A stretch of DNA of 64,000 nt, taken from positions 19,388 through 83,387 of the forward strand of contig DAHUZH010000002.1 of assembly GCA_027306695.1 (NCBI GenBank). Direction: 5' to 3'. Under the pieces are notes generated by a model, which did no database searches, was not told where the DNA came from, and saw only the letters and a program-made list of their open reading frames with translations. The translations under genes were made by a program, and so were the position numbers. This document shows positions 36,461-45,364 of this stretch, piece by piece. The first letter of the stretch is position 1. Every line of letters starts with the position of its first letter. Source of the stretch: Acidobacteriaceae bacterium (GTDB taxonomy: Bacteria > Acidobacteriota > Terriglobia > Terriglobales > Acidobacteriaceae).

Positions 36461-36666
36461 TCGGTTCGGGATTCAAGTTTGGCTTCGGCTGCCATTTGTA
36501 TGAAGGGTTCAGCCCTTCAAGGATTTACCTGGTGCAGGCCGCGAGACAGTCTGGCCCAGAAGGGACCTGATAAGGTTTAGGTTTTGAAGAAATGTATGTG
36601 TGCGATTATTTTGTATCATATTGATTATAAAAGTTTTATATCATTGAACTTCTAGGGGGCGACTAG

Positions 36667-39600
36667 GTGAAAGCAAATCAATTCTTGAAGAAAATTACTC
36701 TGTTTTCTGTGGTCATGGTGTTTGTTTTGGGGGCTGTGATGTTCGGCCAGAATTCCAACACTGGAGAAATCAAAGGCAATGTTACGGATTCCTCTGGAGC
36801 CGTCATTCCTGGAGCAACCGTACAAATCAGAAATGTCCAGACAGGTGTTTCGACGACGACAACGACAAACGGGGCTGGATTGTACGATGTTCCTGCTGTC
36901 CCTCTTGGAGACTACTCCATAAGCTTTTCAAAGCCGGGATTTGAGGAATATGTGCGCAACGGGATCGTCTTACAGCTCACGACGATCGGCGTCGACGCTG
37001 TCTTAAAGGTTGGAGCTTCTTCGCAAAGGGTGGAGGTGACTTCCAACGTTCCCTTACTGCAAACGGAGCAGTCGGACCAGGAGATGACCCTGGACACCAA
37101 AGCGGTGCAGAATGCCCCGATTGTGGGAGGGGTCTGGTTTAATGAGTTGACCAACATCATTCCCGGCGTCAACGGCGGCGGCGGCCAGGATGCGTCGGGA
37201 CAGGGAATAGGGATTAACGGGACCCAGGGATACATGGGGAACTGGTTACTGGAAGGTGCAGTCGCAACCGACCCAAGAGACAACAATGCCAGCGACAACT
37301 ATCCGCCGATCGATTCGATTGGAGAGGTTTCGGTTGAAAGCGCAAACTACGGCGCACAGTACGGAAATGGAGTGGCGGCGCTGAATGTGATATTGAAGAG
37401 CGGTACGAACAGATGGCACGGTTCGGCTTTTGAATTCAACCAAAATGATTATTACGATGCGGAAAATTACTTTCAGCAGGGACGTCCGGCGCCGCTGCGG
37501 TGGAATGAGTTTGGAGGGAGTGTTGGCGGTCCCATCATAAAAAACAAACTGTTCTTCTATTTCACCTACCAGCGGAACCCGGTCAATTCTTCGACTGTGT
37601 CTATCCTCACGGTCCCGACACAAGCCATGAAGAACGGAGATTTCTCAGCATTTCAAACTACCATCTACAATCCGAACACCACGATTTGCACCTCGGGAAG
37701 CAGCAATTGCAGCCGAACGGCATTTAACGGAAATGCAGTGCCAACCAACTTGGTGGATCCCGTTGCCTCCGCTATACAGGGTTACTTGCCGCTGCCAAAT
37801 TTACCGGGCACTGTCAACAACTATAGCGCGGTCGTTACCGAGCCCAGCCTTTCGCAATGGTATGTTGGAAAAGTCGACTACAACATCTCCAATGGCAATC
37901 GTCTTTCCGGTTCGGTGTTCTATTATCCAATTTCTCTTACATACAACGCCGATGCACTTTGTTCGCTGGGTTTCGACTGCACCAAATCAAACGGAAACCA
38001 TAATATCGCCGGGCAGATTACGGACACCTGGACCTTCAACTCGAAGATGGTGAATGAGGCACACATCGGGGCCCTGCGAGAACTAGACGCCTATATTCCT
38101 CCATCGTTTGGAAAGAATTTTCCCACCAAGATAGGGCTTGAGCCGGCCTACGGGACCAACGCACCCGGCAATATTTTTCCGAACGTTACGGTGAACAGCG
38201 GCGGAGGTATCGGGCAGATCGGGATCGGCAGCGGGGTCCATGCTGTTCTGGCGGAGGGCGCTTACACTGAATCGGATGTCTTCACTCTGATCCATGGCAG
38301 ACACACGATCAAGCTGGGCGGTGAATTCGACAAGAACTACCAGAACTATACCAACTGGGGAGATGTGCAGTCTGGAAACTTTCAGTTCGACGGAATTGGG
38401 ACTTATAATTTTGGCGCGACGGACCCACTGTCCGGTCAGGCCAGCACTGGCATTCCTTACGCCGATTTCCTATTAGGGGAAGTTTACGGATGGTACATCT
38501 ATGAATATAAAGAAACCGGTGCAAGGATGTGGAACCTCGGTGCCTTTGCTCAGGACGATTATCAGATTACTCCGAGACTAGTTCTGAATGTAGGTTTGAG
38601 ATATCAGAGACAGTCGGGCTGGAGCGAAGTAAAAAATAGGTGGGGTACTTTTGATCCGACTCTTGTTAATACCGGGCAGTACGTAAAGCCGAATACTTTG
38701 GGGGCCATTACGTATGGTGGGCAGTTGGGAAGGAACACAATCGAAAACGGTGTCAACGAGTTTGCGCCAAGAGTTGGATTTTCATGGTCGCCGACGGACC
38801 GGACGGTCGTCCGGGGCAGTTATGGGATATTCGATGCCCCGCGCTCTGCCGAGACTTACACGGATGGTGCTCTTGGGCTGGGGCTGAATCCGCAAGGCTC
38901 TTATGGCTACGGAGCGTTCCCCGCGTTCCTGTTAAAAAATGGGCCTCCGGCTGGGTCCGTAGTTTATCCGCAGCTGTCCAATCTTTCCAATTCCCAGTTC
39001 AATTACCAGGCGGTGAATTACTATCCGGAGAATATACCAATCCAGTACTATCAGGAAGCTTTGCTCTCTGTACAAAACCAATTGCCGGGACAAATACTGT
39101 TGGATGCGAGCTATGTCTTTACCAAGGGGACACACTTAAACTTTGGAAGAGACATCGACCAGGTCCCGCAAGCGCTCTTAAGCCAAGGCGCATCCGCAGA
39201 GCCTTACCCGCAGTTCAAGTCGATTCAAGGGGCCCTATTCGATGGGTACTCCAACTACAACGCGTTGCAGCTGCGTTTGGAAAAGCGTATGTCGTATGGT
39301 TTAACATTTTTGCTGAATTATGCTTGGTCGAAGACAATGGATACTGGCACCAGTTCCGGACATGCGCAGGGAGTGGACATATGGCAGAACGCATATAATG
39401 TAGATGCCAATTATGGGTTGTCGCAATTGGACGCGACCAATACTTTCACCGGGTCGGCAACTTATGAGCTTCCCTTCGGGCATGGACGTACATTTTCTCT
39501 TCACGGAGTGCTGGATGAGGCGGTTGGCGGCTGGCGTCTCTCTAGTATTTTCCAGGTCCATACGGGAATTCCCTTTACGCCATATATCGCATCTGCCGAC

Positions 39601-39987
39601 TTAAGCAATTCGCAGGCGAACCAGTGCTTCTGTGGATATCAATGGTATCCAAATGTAGTAGGCAGTCCATCTGTTTCCAACCAATCCATTAGTGGCTGGT
39701 TTAATCCCGCCGCATTCGCTCAACCCGCTCCGAATACATTTGGGAATGAGAAAAGGAATTTGTTGCGCGGGCCAGGATGGGAGGATGTAGACCTAAGCGT
39801 GGCCAAGGTATTCGCGTTGCCGAAAGCGTCGAACTTTGAACTGCGTCTCGACACATTCGACGCCCTCAATCATCCGAATTTCTCGCAGCCATATGCTGGA
39901 GTTGGTCCGGGTGTAGCCGGCTCCGGGGTGATTACGGGAGCGAACACTTATCGTCAATTACAGATAGGGGGCAGGTTTACGTTCTGA
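36667..39987 (+). CDS. Oar-like TonB-dependent receptor of the galactan locus
   Basis: Outer-membrane receptor of 1106 residues. After the signal peptide (LFSVVMVFVLGAVMFG) comes a carboxypeptidase-regulatory-like domain (GEIKGNVTDSSGAVIPGATVQIRN). A plug-like domain (about 120-240) carries NAPIVGGVWFNELTNIIPGVNG and NWLLEGAVATDPRDNN. A long beta-barrel follows, ending LQIGGRFTF. The gene is visibly richer in A and T than the flanking core genes. It starts at GTG 36667 with AGGGGG upstream. Its location among galactanase genes and the shared motif suggest uptake of galacto-oligosaccharides; the substrate is inferred, not shown. Confidence 0.85.
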   Translation: MKANQFLKKITLFSVVMVFVLGAVMFGQNSNTGEIKGNVTDSSGAVIPGATVQIRNVQTGVSTTTTTNGAGLYDVPAVPLGDYSISFSKPGFEEYVRNGIVLQLTTIGVDAVLKVGASSQRVEVTSNVPLLQTEQSDQEMTLDTKAVQNAPIVGGVWFNELTNIIPGVNGGGGQDASGQGIGINGTQGYMGNWLLEGAVATDPRDNNASDNYPPIDSIGEVSVESANYGAQYGNGVAALNVILKSGTNRWHGSAFEFNQNDYYDAENYFQQGRPAPLRWNEFGGSVGGPIIKNKLFFYFTYQRNPVNSSTVSILTVPTQAMKNGDFSAFQTTIYNPNTTICTSGSSNCSRTAFNGNAVPTNLVDPVASAIQGYLPLPNLPGTVNNYSAVVTEPSLSQWYVGKVDYNISNGNRLSGSVFYYPISLTYNADALCSLGFDCTKSNGNHNIAGQITDTWTFNSKMVNEAHIGALRELDAYIPPSFGKNFPTKIGLEPAYGTNAPGNIFPNVTVNSGGGIGQIGIGSGVHAVLAEGAYTESDVFTLIHGRHTIKLGGEFDKNYQNYTNWGDVQSGNFQFDGIGTYNFGATDPLSGQASTGIPYADFLLGEVYGWYIYEYKETGARMWNLGAFAQDDYQITPRLVLNVGLRYQRQSGWSEVKNRWGTFDPTLVNTGQYVKPNTLGAITYGGQLGRNTIENGVNEFAPRVGFSWSPTDRTVVRGSYGIFDAPRSAETYTDGALGLGLNPQGSYGYGAFPAFLLKNGPPAGSVVYPQLSNLSNSQFNYQAVNYYPENIPIQYYQEALLSVQNQLPGQILLDASYVFTKGTHLNFGRDIDQVPQALLSQGASAEPYPQFKSIQGALFDGYSNYNALQLRLEKRMSYGLTFLLNYAWSKTMDTGTSSGHAQGVDIWQNAYNVDANYGLSQLDATNTFTGSATYELPFGHGRTFSLHGVLDEAVGGWRLSSIFQVHTGIPFTPYIASADLSNSQANQCFCGYQWYPNVVGSPSVSNQSISGWFNPAAFAQPAPNTFGNEKRNLLRGPGWEDVDLSVAKVFALPKASNFELRLDTFDALNHPNFSQPYAGVGPGVAGSGVITGANTYRQLQIGGRFTF

Positions 39988-40007
39988 GCTTGTCTTCCAT
40001 CTAAAGG

Positions 40008-40593
40008 TAGTGTCCAGAGTTTTTCGCACTTTCGATCTTCCGTCTTACTCAGGAAGGTTGTTGGGTTTGGGTTGTTTTGCTCCTGGCCCCCATGGGGGCC
40101 AGGAGCAAAGCGGTTAGGCGATGGCCACGATTTCAGCCAGCCGGTCCATCTGCAGATAGCGTTTGGTTCCCCACTTGGTCGCGGCCACATGGCGTAGCCG
40201 CGCGGCCACCAGCATCAGCGCCGATTGGCCGTCGGGAAATGCGCCCACCACTCGCGTTCGTCGCCGAATCTCCCGCATCAGCCGCTCCAGCGGGTTGTTG
40301 GTCCGCAGGCAGCGCCAGTGTTCCGGCGGCATGGCGTAGTAGCTGAGCGTTTCGCCGATCCCGTTCTCGACGATCTCCGCAGCCTTGGTCAGCCGCATGG
40401 CGCGCAGCTTCTCGACTAGCTGGAGAGCCTTTTCTTGAGCCGCCTTCGCGTCTTCTTGCGTGTGGATCGCCTTCAGCATCGCAGCCACCTCCTTCACCTT
40501 GCCGGTAGGCACCGCCGTCCACACGTTGCGATAGAAATGCACCACGCAGCGCTGCCACTTGGCTTCGGGAAAGAAGTCGGCCAGGGATGACAA
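40008..40593 (-). mobile_element. IS256-family remnant
   Basis: The 3' part of an IS256-type element: a truncated transposase plus about 100 bp of trailing sequence. The trailing part contains a perfect 34-bp palindrome (40076-40109; arms TTTGCTCCTGGCCCCCA) that could act as a bidirectional terminator. The element end is placed tentatively at the GTGTCCAGAG sequence near 40010. The transposase-start side is missing; an 18-bp hairpin abuts it. Confidence 0.65.
40114..40593 (-). pseudogene. Truncated IS256-family transposase (C-terminal fragment)
   Basis: Only about the last 155 residues of an IS256/Mutator-type transposase remain, from LADFFPEAKWQRCVVHFYRNV to the end. The HWRCLRTNNPLERLMREIRRRTRVVGAFPDG signature and the third catalytic acid region are present. 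The N-terminal half with the first two catalytic aspartates is absent, so it cannot transpose. It separates the TonB receptor from the TPR gene, which probably were once closer. Confidence 0.85.
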
Positions 40594-40602
40594 GTAGAAC
40601 TA

Positions 40603-40639
40603 TTCGGGGCTGAAACAGTTTAACTGTTTCAGCCCCGAA
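40603..40639. repeat. 18-bp perfect inverted repeat
   Basis: TTCGGGGCTGAAACAGTT (40603-40620) and its exact complement (40622-40639) are separated by one base. It sits between the IS remnant and the TPR gene promoter. It could be a terminator stem or the relic of a small repeat element. Confidence 0.6.
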
Positions 40640-40698
40640 ACTTGCATAAGCTAGCCCGATTTCGCTGTACAATTTAGAAGCTCATTCAGGGCTTTTTT

Positions 40699-41943
40699 GT
40701 GAAACAAAAATATAAATTCCACTTAGTATTTCCGGTTTGTGTTCATGTTCGGCAAGCCATGCTTATTCCGGTTTTATGCATGCTCCTGCATGCCTGTGGC
40801 CTATATGCGCAAGGCTCGGCGCAGGAATCCAATAAAGTAAACAACTATCTGGAGCAAGGTCAAGCGGCATTGCAGGCCAATCGAACGGAAGCAGCTATCC
40901 AGGATTTTCAACAAGCGCTTTCCTTGGATCCTAAAGATGTTGAAGCCAATATGAACCTTGGCGTCATTGCCTTCTTAAATGGTGACTGTGAAGACGCGGA
41001 GCCAAGGCTAAAGTTTGCCTTGGCTGGAGGTACTGCCCAGATGAAAGCGCGGGCATTTCTCGCTATTTGTGAAAAAAGAATGGGACAGAGAACAGCCCAG
41101 GCTGATCTAGAAAGGTCTTTTGCAGAGTTAAAAGACTCGAAACTACAGACAATGGTCGGGGTTGAGCTGGCTTCATTGTATTATCAGCGGGGACATCTCG
41201 ATCGCACAGCTTCCGTCATGCAGACGCTGACAAAACTCGACCCAGACAATATAGATATTTTATATTTTGCGCAACTTGTTTACTCCGAGATGGCCGATGA
41301 CACCCTGAACAAACTAGCTTTACTGGCGCCCAACTCCGCACGCATGCAGGAAGTGGTCGCGGAGAAGTTGGTGAATGCGGGCAATCTGAAGGGGGCGATC
41401 GATCACTATCACAAGGCGCTGGCCCTCGATCCCTATCTTCCTGGGACGCACTATGAACTAGCTGAAGCTATTCTTGAGTTATCTCCGAATGATGCACAAG
41501 CACAGTCGGATGCTCTCCAACAGTTGCAGCTTTCCCTCAAAGTCGATGGTGAGAGTGCGAAGACGGAATCCATGCTGGGTAGGATCGCCTATTTACAAGG
41601 CGACCAGGAAAGCGCACTCAAATACTATAAGCATGCTTTGGCACTGAACCCGGGAGATGAAGAGGCGCAGATGGGCATTGCCAAGTTGCTGATGCAAGAG
41701 AACAAGCCGCAGGAGGCCATGAAATATCTGCACAAGATTGTCGATTCCGAACCATTGAACGCAGAGGCCCACTACCGGCTGGCCATGGTCTGCAAGGCAC
41801 TGAATTTGAAGGATGAAGAACAGCAACAGCTTCGCTACTTTCAGGAAATCAAAAAAACTCAAGATCAAGTGAAAAGTTTATATCGAGAAATGAATAAGCA
41901 GTCAAACTCGATCGATGACACTCAATCCAACGTGAATCAATAG
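40699..41943 (+). CDS. Exported TPR-repeat protein
   Basis: A 414-residue protein with an N-terminal hydrophobic signal (LIPVLCMLLHACGLYA; a cysteine in LHACG could be a lipobox). At least six tetratricopeptide repeats follow, for example AAIQDFQQALSLDPKDVEANMNLGVIAF and SALKYYKHALALNPGDEEAQMGIA. Such proteins scaffold periplasmic or outer-membrane complexes. The start is GTG 40699, with AGGG upstream and a TACAAT -10-like box about 30 bp before. It lies just after the IS remnant, downstream of the TonB receptor, so it may belong functionally with that receptor. Confidence 0.75.
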   Translation: MKQKYKFHLVFPVCVHVRQAMLIPVLCMLLHACGLYAQGSAQESNKVNNYLEQGQAALQANRTEAAIQDFQQALSLDPKDVEANMNLGVIAFLNGDCEDAEPRLKFALAGGTAQMKARAFLAICEKRMGQRTAQADLERSFAELKDSKLQTMVGVELASLYYQRGHLDRTASVMQTLTKLDPDNIDILYFAQLVYSEMADDTLNKLALLAPNSARMQEVVAEKLVNAGNLKGAIDHYHKALALDPYLPGTHYELAEAILELSPNDAQAQSDALQQLQLSLKVDGESAKTESMLGRIAYLQGDQESALKYYKHALALNPGDEEAQMGIAKLLMQENKPQEAMKYLHKIVDSEPLNAEAHYRLAMVCKALNLKDEEQQQLRYFQEIKKTQDQVKSLYREMNKQSNSIDDTQSNVNQ

Positions 41944-42031
41944 CATTGTCGGCCAATTGCTATGCGCATCTTTCCGGTCAATCGGCAGCACCGGTTCCCC
42001 GTGCTACGTAAACCAGAGATGCTTATGCTCG

Positions 42032-44152
42032 TCACCTTTCCACACTGATCTGATACCAAGTGGTGGCAGACTTTCCCAACACAACTTTCCATTTATTGCC
42101 GGGCATCTTTATCGCCTCGATGGAGATACCTAATGGCTGTCCCGCACCATCGATAGTCTGAAGATGAACCATGCGAGCACCCTGAAGATGATGAAGTGTG
42201 AGTGTTCCCTTCACCTGCTCGATGAGCGTCGGTGAAACTCCCCAATTCGTCACATTTGTTCCTGCGGTATTCCACTGCTGCCCTGTATTTTCGACACGCC
42301 CACCTGCGACCAGGAGTAATTTAGAAGCCTCGGCGATGGGTTTTTCATCCATAGAGCTGAGCAAAATTGTACAAAAAATGTTATTGACGGATGCTGACAG
42401 ATTGCTGACAGCCTTCCCATTCGCCTGGACAAAGCCGATCAACGCCTGGGTTCGCGGCGTATCGATGGTCACTAGCCCGGATTGCTCCGGCGAACTGTAC
42501 CAGGTGAGCTGCTGCGTATCGGAGACGATGGGATCGGGCGCTGAGATTTTTGGAAAAGGCTGCGTCGGAGCGCCATTGAGCGACGAGATTCGCACTTCAT
42601 CTTCAAGTGGAAGATATAGCGGAAATCCTGGGGTAAAGTAAGGTCGTTCCGTTGACGGAAGAAGCATGCTGTCAAAGACCTGCTTCTCCGTGTAGGAACG
42701 CTGCACGACCTTGCGCGCATTTTCAATGTCGCTGCGAAGAAACATCAAGGCCCCGGCGGCAAGCTCTGGCATCTTAACTGGGTCGAGGGAAATATCAAAT
42801 GGATCGCCCACGTATGGTTTCCATGCAGGATCGATCTTAGGTTCAAAGGTATACCAGAAGATGCCGTCCCAATCCTGGAGTGCGCCATAGGCGGCAAGGA
42901 TCGGAATACCTTCGCCAGCGTAATCGTTGGGAAAAGGATTGTTGACCTCACTTACGATGTACGGCTTGCCAGCGATGGCAGAGCGCGAAAGCTCAACCAC
43001 GGTGGAGTTGAATGGGTCATTGACCATGGGAGATTTGCGAACGTACATCGCAGGATGCTCCCAATAGGTATGTCCGTCGATTACATCAAGCGATGAAGTC
43101 GCCAGCAGAATGGGATAACCACTGGTTGCATGATTATGATCGGAGGTCGCAATTACGAGCGATTTTTCTCCGAGTTCACGCTTTAGATAATTTTCCATGC
43201 CGGTAAAATAATCGCGCTGCATGTCGTTGTAGAACTCAGCTTCCGCATAGAAACGTTCTGGTGGCGCTGTTGCTGCCTGCTCTCGCCAGGCGATGAGGGG
43301 CACTAACGCATTCGCATCTACACCGGAGATGCTGCGCAGCTCTGCGATTTGTTCAGATGTTTGATGCTTGGAAAGCCACTGGTTATACATTCCCGTTAGT
43401 TCTTGCAGGTAGAAAGGCGATGGAGCGTGATACCCGATATTCAACGCATTTTCATTGTTGATCTCGACAATCGCCACGGCTGGATCGTCGGTGTACTTGA
43501 GCTTGGTATACGGGTTCCGGTGAGCAAGAAGCTGCCGCGCATACTCCTTCTGCAGTTCAATCATGCGCAGAACGAAGAGCGAGGTCCCCTTGGCGCCTTG
43601 TCGCAGAAGATGCGCATCCTGCACGCCGTCCGCAGCTTTGAATGGACGGCCCACCAGCAGATTGAAATCGATATAAATTCCGCGCTTTTCAAGCTGGCCG
43701 ATAAAGAAATCCTCCCGATCCAGTTGTTCGGCATCGAGTGTACGTGTGTCCTGACGGCGGCTATCGATAAGACCGCGAGGCGTCTCCAGATCCAGAAATT
43801 GAAAACGTACACAGTTCACGCCAAAACGAGCCAGTGTCGCCGCCCAAAACGGTGCATCCTGCTTGGATGGAATTTGTCGCGAGCCTTTGCTCCAGTCCGT
43901 GATGTTGACCCCCCACAAGCGAATACGCTGGCCATCGCTGGTAGCCAGATGGCCATTTTTGACTTGAATAAATCCATGCTTGCCTGCCGGAGCATCCAGC
44001 AAAAAAGATATATCCACCGGCGAGTGGAGCAGGGCCGCACGACGGTGGTCCATAGTAAAAAGTGTCATGTCGCTGGTTGTCTGTGCATGGATCGTGTGGT
44101 CAATTCCGGCAAAGGAAAGCATAAGTGTGGCAAGGGCAAACCAATATCGCAT
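42032..44152 (-). CDS. Secreted GH5-like (clan GH-A) glycoside hydrolase
   Basis: A 706-residue exported enzyme; signal peptide FALATLMLSFAGIDHTIHA. The catalytic domain (about 60-480) is a GH-A type TIM-barrel. A substrate-face motif RIRLWGVNITDWSKG comes first, then the acid/base in VEINNENALNIG (E234) and the likely nucleophile in KPYIVSEVNNPF (E402). About 220 C-terminal residues form beta-rich accessory modules. The exact family and substrate are not clear; cellulase-like GH5 or a related uncharacterised family are both possible. The locus motif is 119 bp upstream on the same strand, linking it to the galactan regulon. Confidence 0.75.
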   Translation of the reverse strand: MRYWFALATLMLSFAGIDHTIHAQTTSDMTLFTMDHRRAALLHSPVDISFLLDAPAGKHGFIQVKNGHLATSDGQRIRLWGVNITDWSKGSRQIPSKQDAPFWAATLARFGVNCVRFQFLDLETPRGLIDSRRQDTRTLDAEQLDREDFFIGQLEKRGIYIDFNLLVGRPFKAADGVQDAHLLRQGAKGTSLFVLRMIELQKEYARQLLAHRNPYTKLKYTDDPAVAIVEINNENALNIGYHAPSPFYLQELTGMYNQWLSKHQTSEQIAELRSISGVDANALVPLIAWREQAATAPPERFYAEAEFYNDMQRDYFTGMENYLKRELGEKSLVIATSDHNHATSGYPILLATSSLDVIDGHTYWEHPAMYVRKSPMVNDPFNSTVVELSRSAIAGKPYIVSEVNNPFPNDYAGEGIPILAAYGALQDWDGIFWYTFEPKIDPAWKPYVGDPFDISLDPVKMPELAAGALMFLRSDIENARKVVQRSYTEKQVFDSMLLPSTERPYFTPGFPLYLPLEDEVRISSLNGAPTQPFPKISAPDPIVSDTQQLTWYSSPEQSGLVTIDTPRTQALIGFVQANGKAVSNLSASVNNIFCTILLSSMDEKPIAEASKLLLVAGGRVENTGQQWNTAGTNVTNWGVSPTLIEQVKGTLTLHHLQGARMVHLQTIDGAGQPLGISIEAIKMPGNKWKVVLGKSATTWYQISVER

Positions 44153-44247
44153 AGATCATTCCTCTCTGCTGGAGTGTGTCGAACAAAGATGTAAATTAAC
44201 CGCGAATTCTACGGTTTAATGTCTACATCCATCCATCCATCGTGGCA

Positions 44248-44287
44248 ACTATATGCGCGTTGCCCACGACTCGAATCCGACAAAAGT
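44248..44287 (-). promoter_or_regulatory. Galactan-locus motif site 3 with -10 box
   Basis: ACTTTTGTCGGATTCG (44272-44287, minus strand) is an exact consensus match. TATAGT follows 18 bases later (44248-44253). It is upstream of the GH5-like gene. Confidence 0.7.
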
Positions 44288-44360
44288 ATGAGTTAGCCAG
44301 CAGTCGTATCCATCGAAGAGCCAGTGAATCTAGCGGACCGGAGAGAAGATGTGGGTGGCT

Positions 44361-44990
44361 TTACAGATGCAGCAAGCCACGCTGCAGAGCGACAACCACG
44401 GCCTGGGTACGGTCACTTACATTCAGTCGTCGAAGGATTACACTGACGTGGCATTTGACCGTTGCTTCCGTAATGCCCAGTTCCGCGGCGATCTCGTTAT
44501 TGCTCTTACCTCCGACCAGAAGCGCCAGCACTTGGCGTTCCCTCGAACTTAGGTCGGCATCTGGAGTCCGCGAAGCAAGCGCTAGTTTTATCGGCTGTGG
44601 AAGGAACCGCCCGCCCGCATGGACGCGTCGAAGAGCATCGATCAAGGCCTCGTGCGGCATGCCTTTAATCATGTATCCTTGCGCACCGGCAGCGAGCGCC
44701 TGGTGGATATCTTCATCCCCCTCATAGGTGGTGAGCACGACAAAGCGAGCTTGCGCATGCCTGCTCCGAATCGTTCGGATAGCATTCACCCCGCTCATGC
44801 CAGGCAGGCGCAGATCCATCAGCGTAATATCAGGTCGATACTGGTCAAACAGCTTCACCGCCTCTTCTCCGCTGCCTGTTTGTGCGACTGCCGTCATGTC
44901 TGGCGTTGCATTGATAATTGCTGCGATACCCACGCGCATCAGCGGATGGTCATCGACAACAAGCACCTTGACCTTTTTCGTTTCTTCCAT
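44361..44990 (-). CDS. NarL/FixJ-family response regulator
   Basis: DNA-binding response regulator of about 209 residues. The receiver domain has the acidic pair D13/D14, the phosphoacceptor D59 in DITLMDLRLPG and K109 in GYMIKG. The LuxR-type helix-turn-helix follows (SSRERQVLALLVGGKSNNEIAAELGITEATVKCHVS). The ATG at 44990 is used; a GTG three codons upstream is possible. The likely partner kinase is encoded beyond the GH2 gene at 48122-51145. It is the only transcription regulator visible in the galactan locus, so it is the best candidate to bind the recurring 16-bp motif. Confidence 0.9.
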   Translation of the reverse strand: MEETKKVKVLVVDDHPLMRVGIAAIINATPDMTAVAQTGSGEEAVKLFDQYRPDITLMDLRLPGMSGVNAIRTIRSRHAQARFVVLTTYEGDEDIHQALAAGAQGYMIKGMPHEALIDALRRVHAGGRFLPQPIKLALASRTPDADLSSRERQVLALLVGGKSNNEIAAELGITEATVKCHVSVILRRLNVSDRTQAVVVALQRGLLHL

Positions 44991-45364
44991 AGTTTCCACA
45001 TTTCAATTCGGAATATTCCATCCCGGAGTGTTTCTTCATACGGTCATCATCATTGCTAAGTTTAACTTAGGCCAAATTCAGTTTATGCCCGATTATCTTC
45101 GGATGCCTATATTCAATGTTGCGAATAACGAGGAGCCATAAAAATCTCCAGCATCAGACTTTCGTCTGATTCGCAGCCTCCTTGGGTATATGTAGAGTGA
45201 GTATGCGTGTCTTCTCTTGTTTTTACGGCGCGTTCCAAATGCATTGTTGTTGGGCAACTTTTCGCGGTTGCAGCGGATATTGTTGATAGCAGGAACATGC
45301 TGTGAGCATGTGAGGAAGATGCACAATTACGCCATACGCACGCGAACCGGGAGCGACTCGAATC
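44991..45364. other. Divergent spacer between response regulator and GH2 gene
   Basis: A 374-bp spacer without a credible gene. It contains locus motif site 4 serving the GH2 gene. No motif copy points toward the response regulator, which may therefore not be autoregulated by it. Confidence 0.5.
45158..45198 (+). promoter_or_regulatory. Galactan-locus motif site 4 with -10 box
   Basis: ACTTTCGTCTGATTCG (45158-45173) is an exact consensus match. TAGAGT follows 19 bases later (45193-45198); an alternative TATATG lies at 45187-45192. It is 191 bp before the GH2 start. Confidence 0.7.

Larger units (their letters stand above)
36177..36666. other. Divergent regulatory spacer of galactanase and TonB receptor
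   Basis: A 490-bp AT-rich spacer with no credible ORF. It holds two copies of the locus motif, one for each flanking gene, each with a -10 hexamer. A hairpin TGAAGGG/CCCTTCA (36501-36519) lies in the predicted 5' leader of the TonB gene. Confidence 0.6.

Noticed and set aside
44229..44241. A short ATCC tandem repeat upstream of the GH5-like gene
   Set aside because: Three or four units of a tetranucleotide can arise by chance and nothing suggests phase variation, since it lies outside the coding frame and the predicted promoter.
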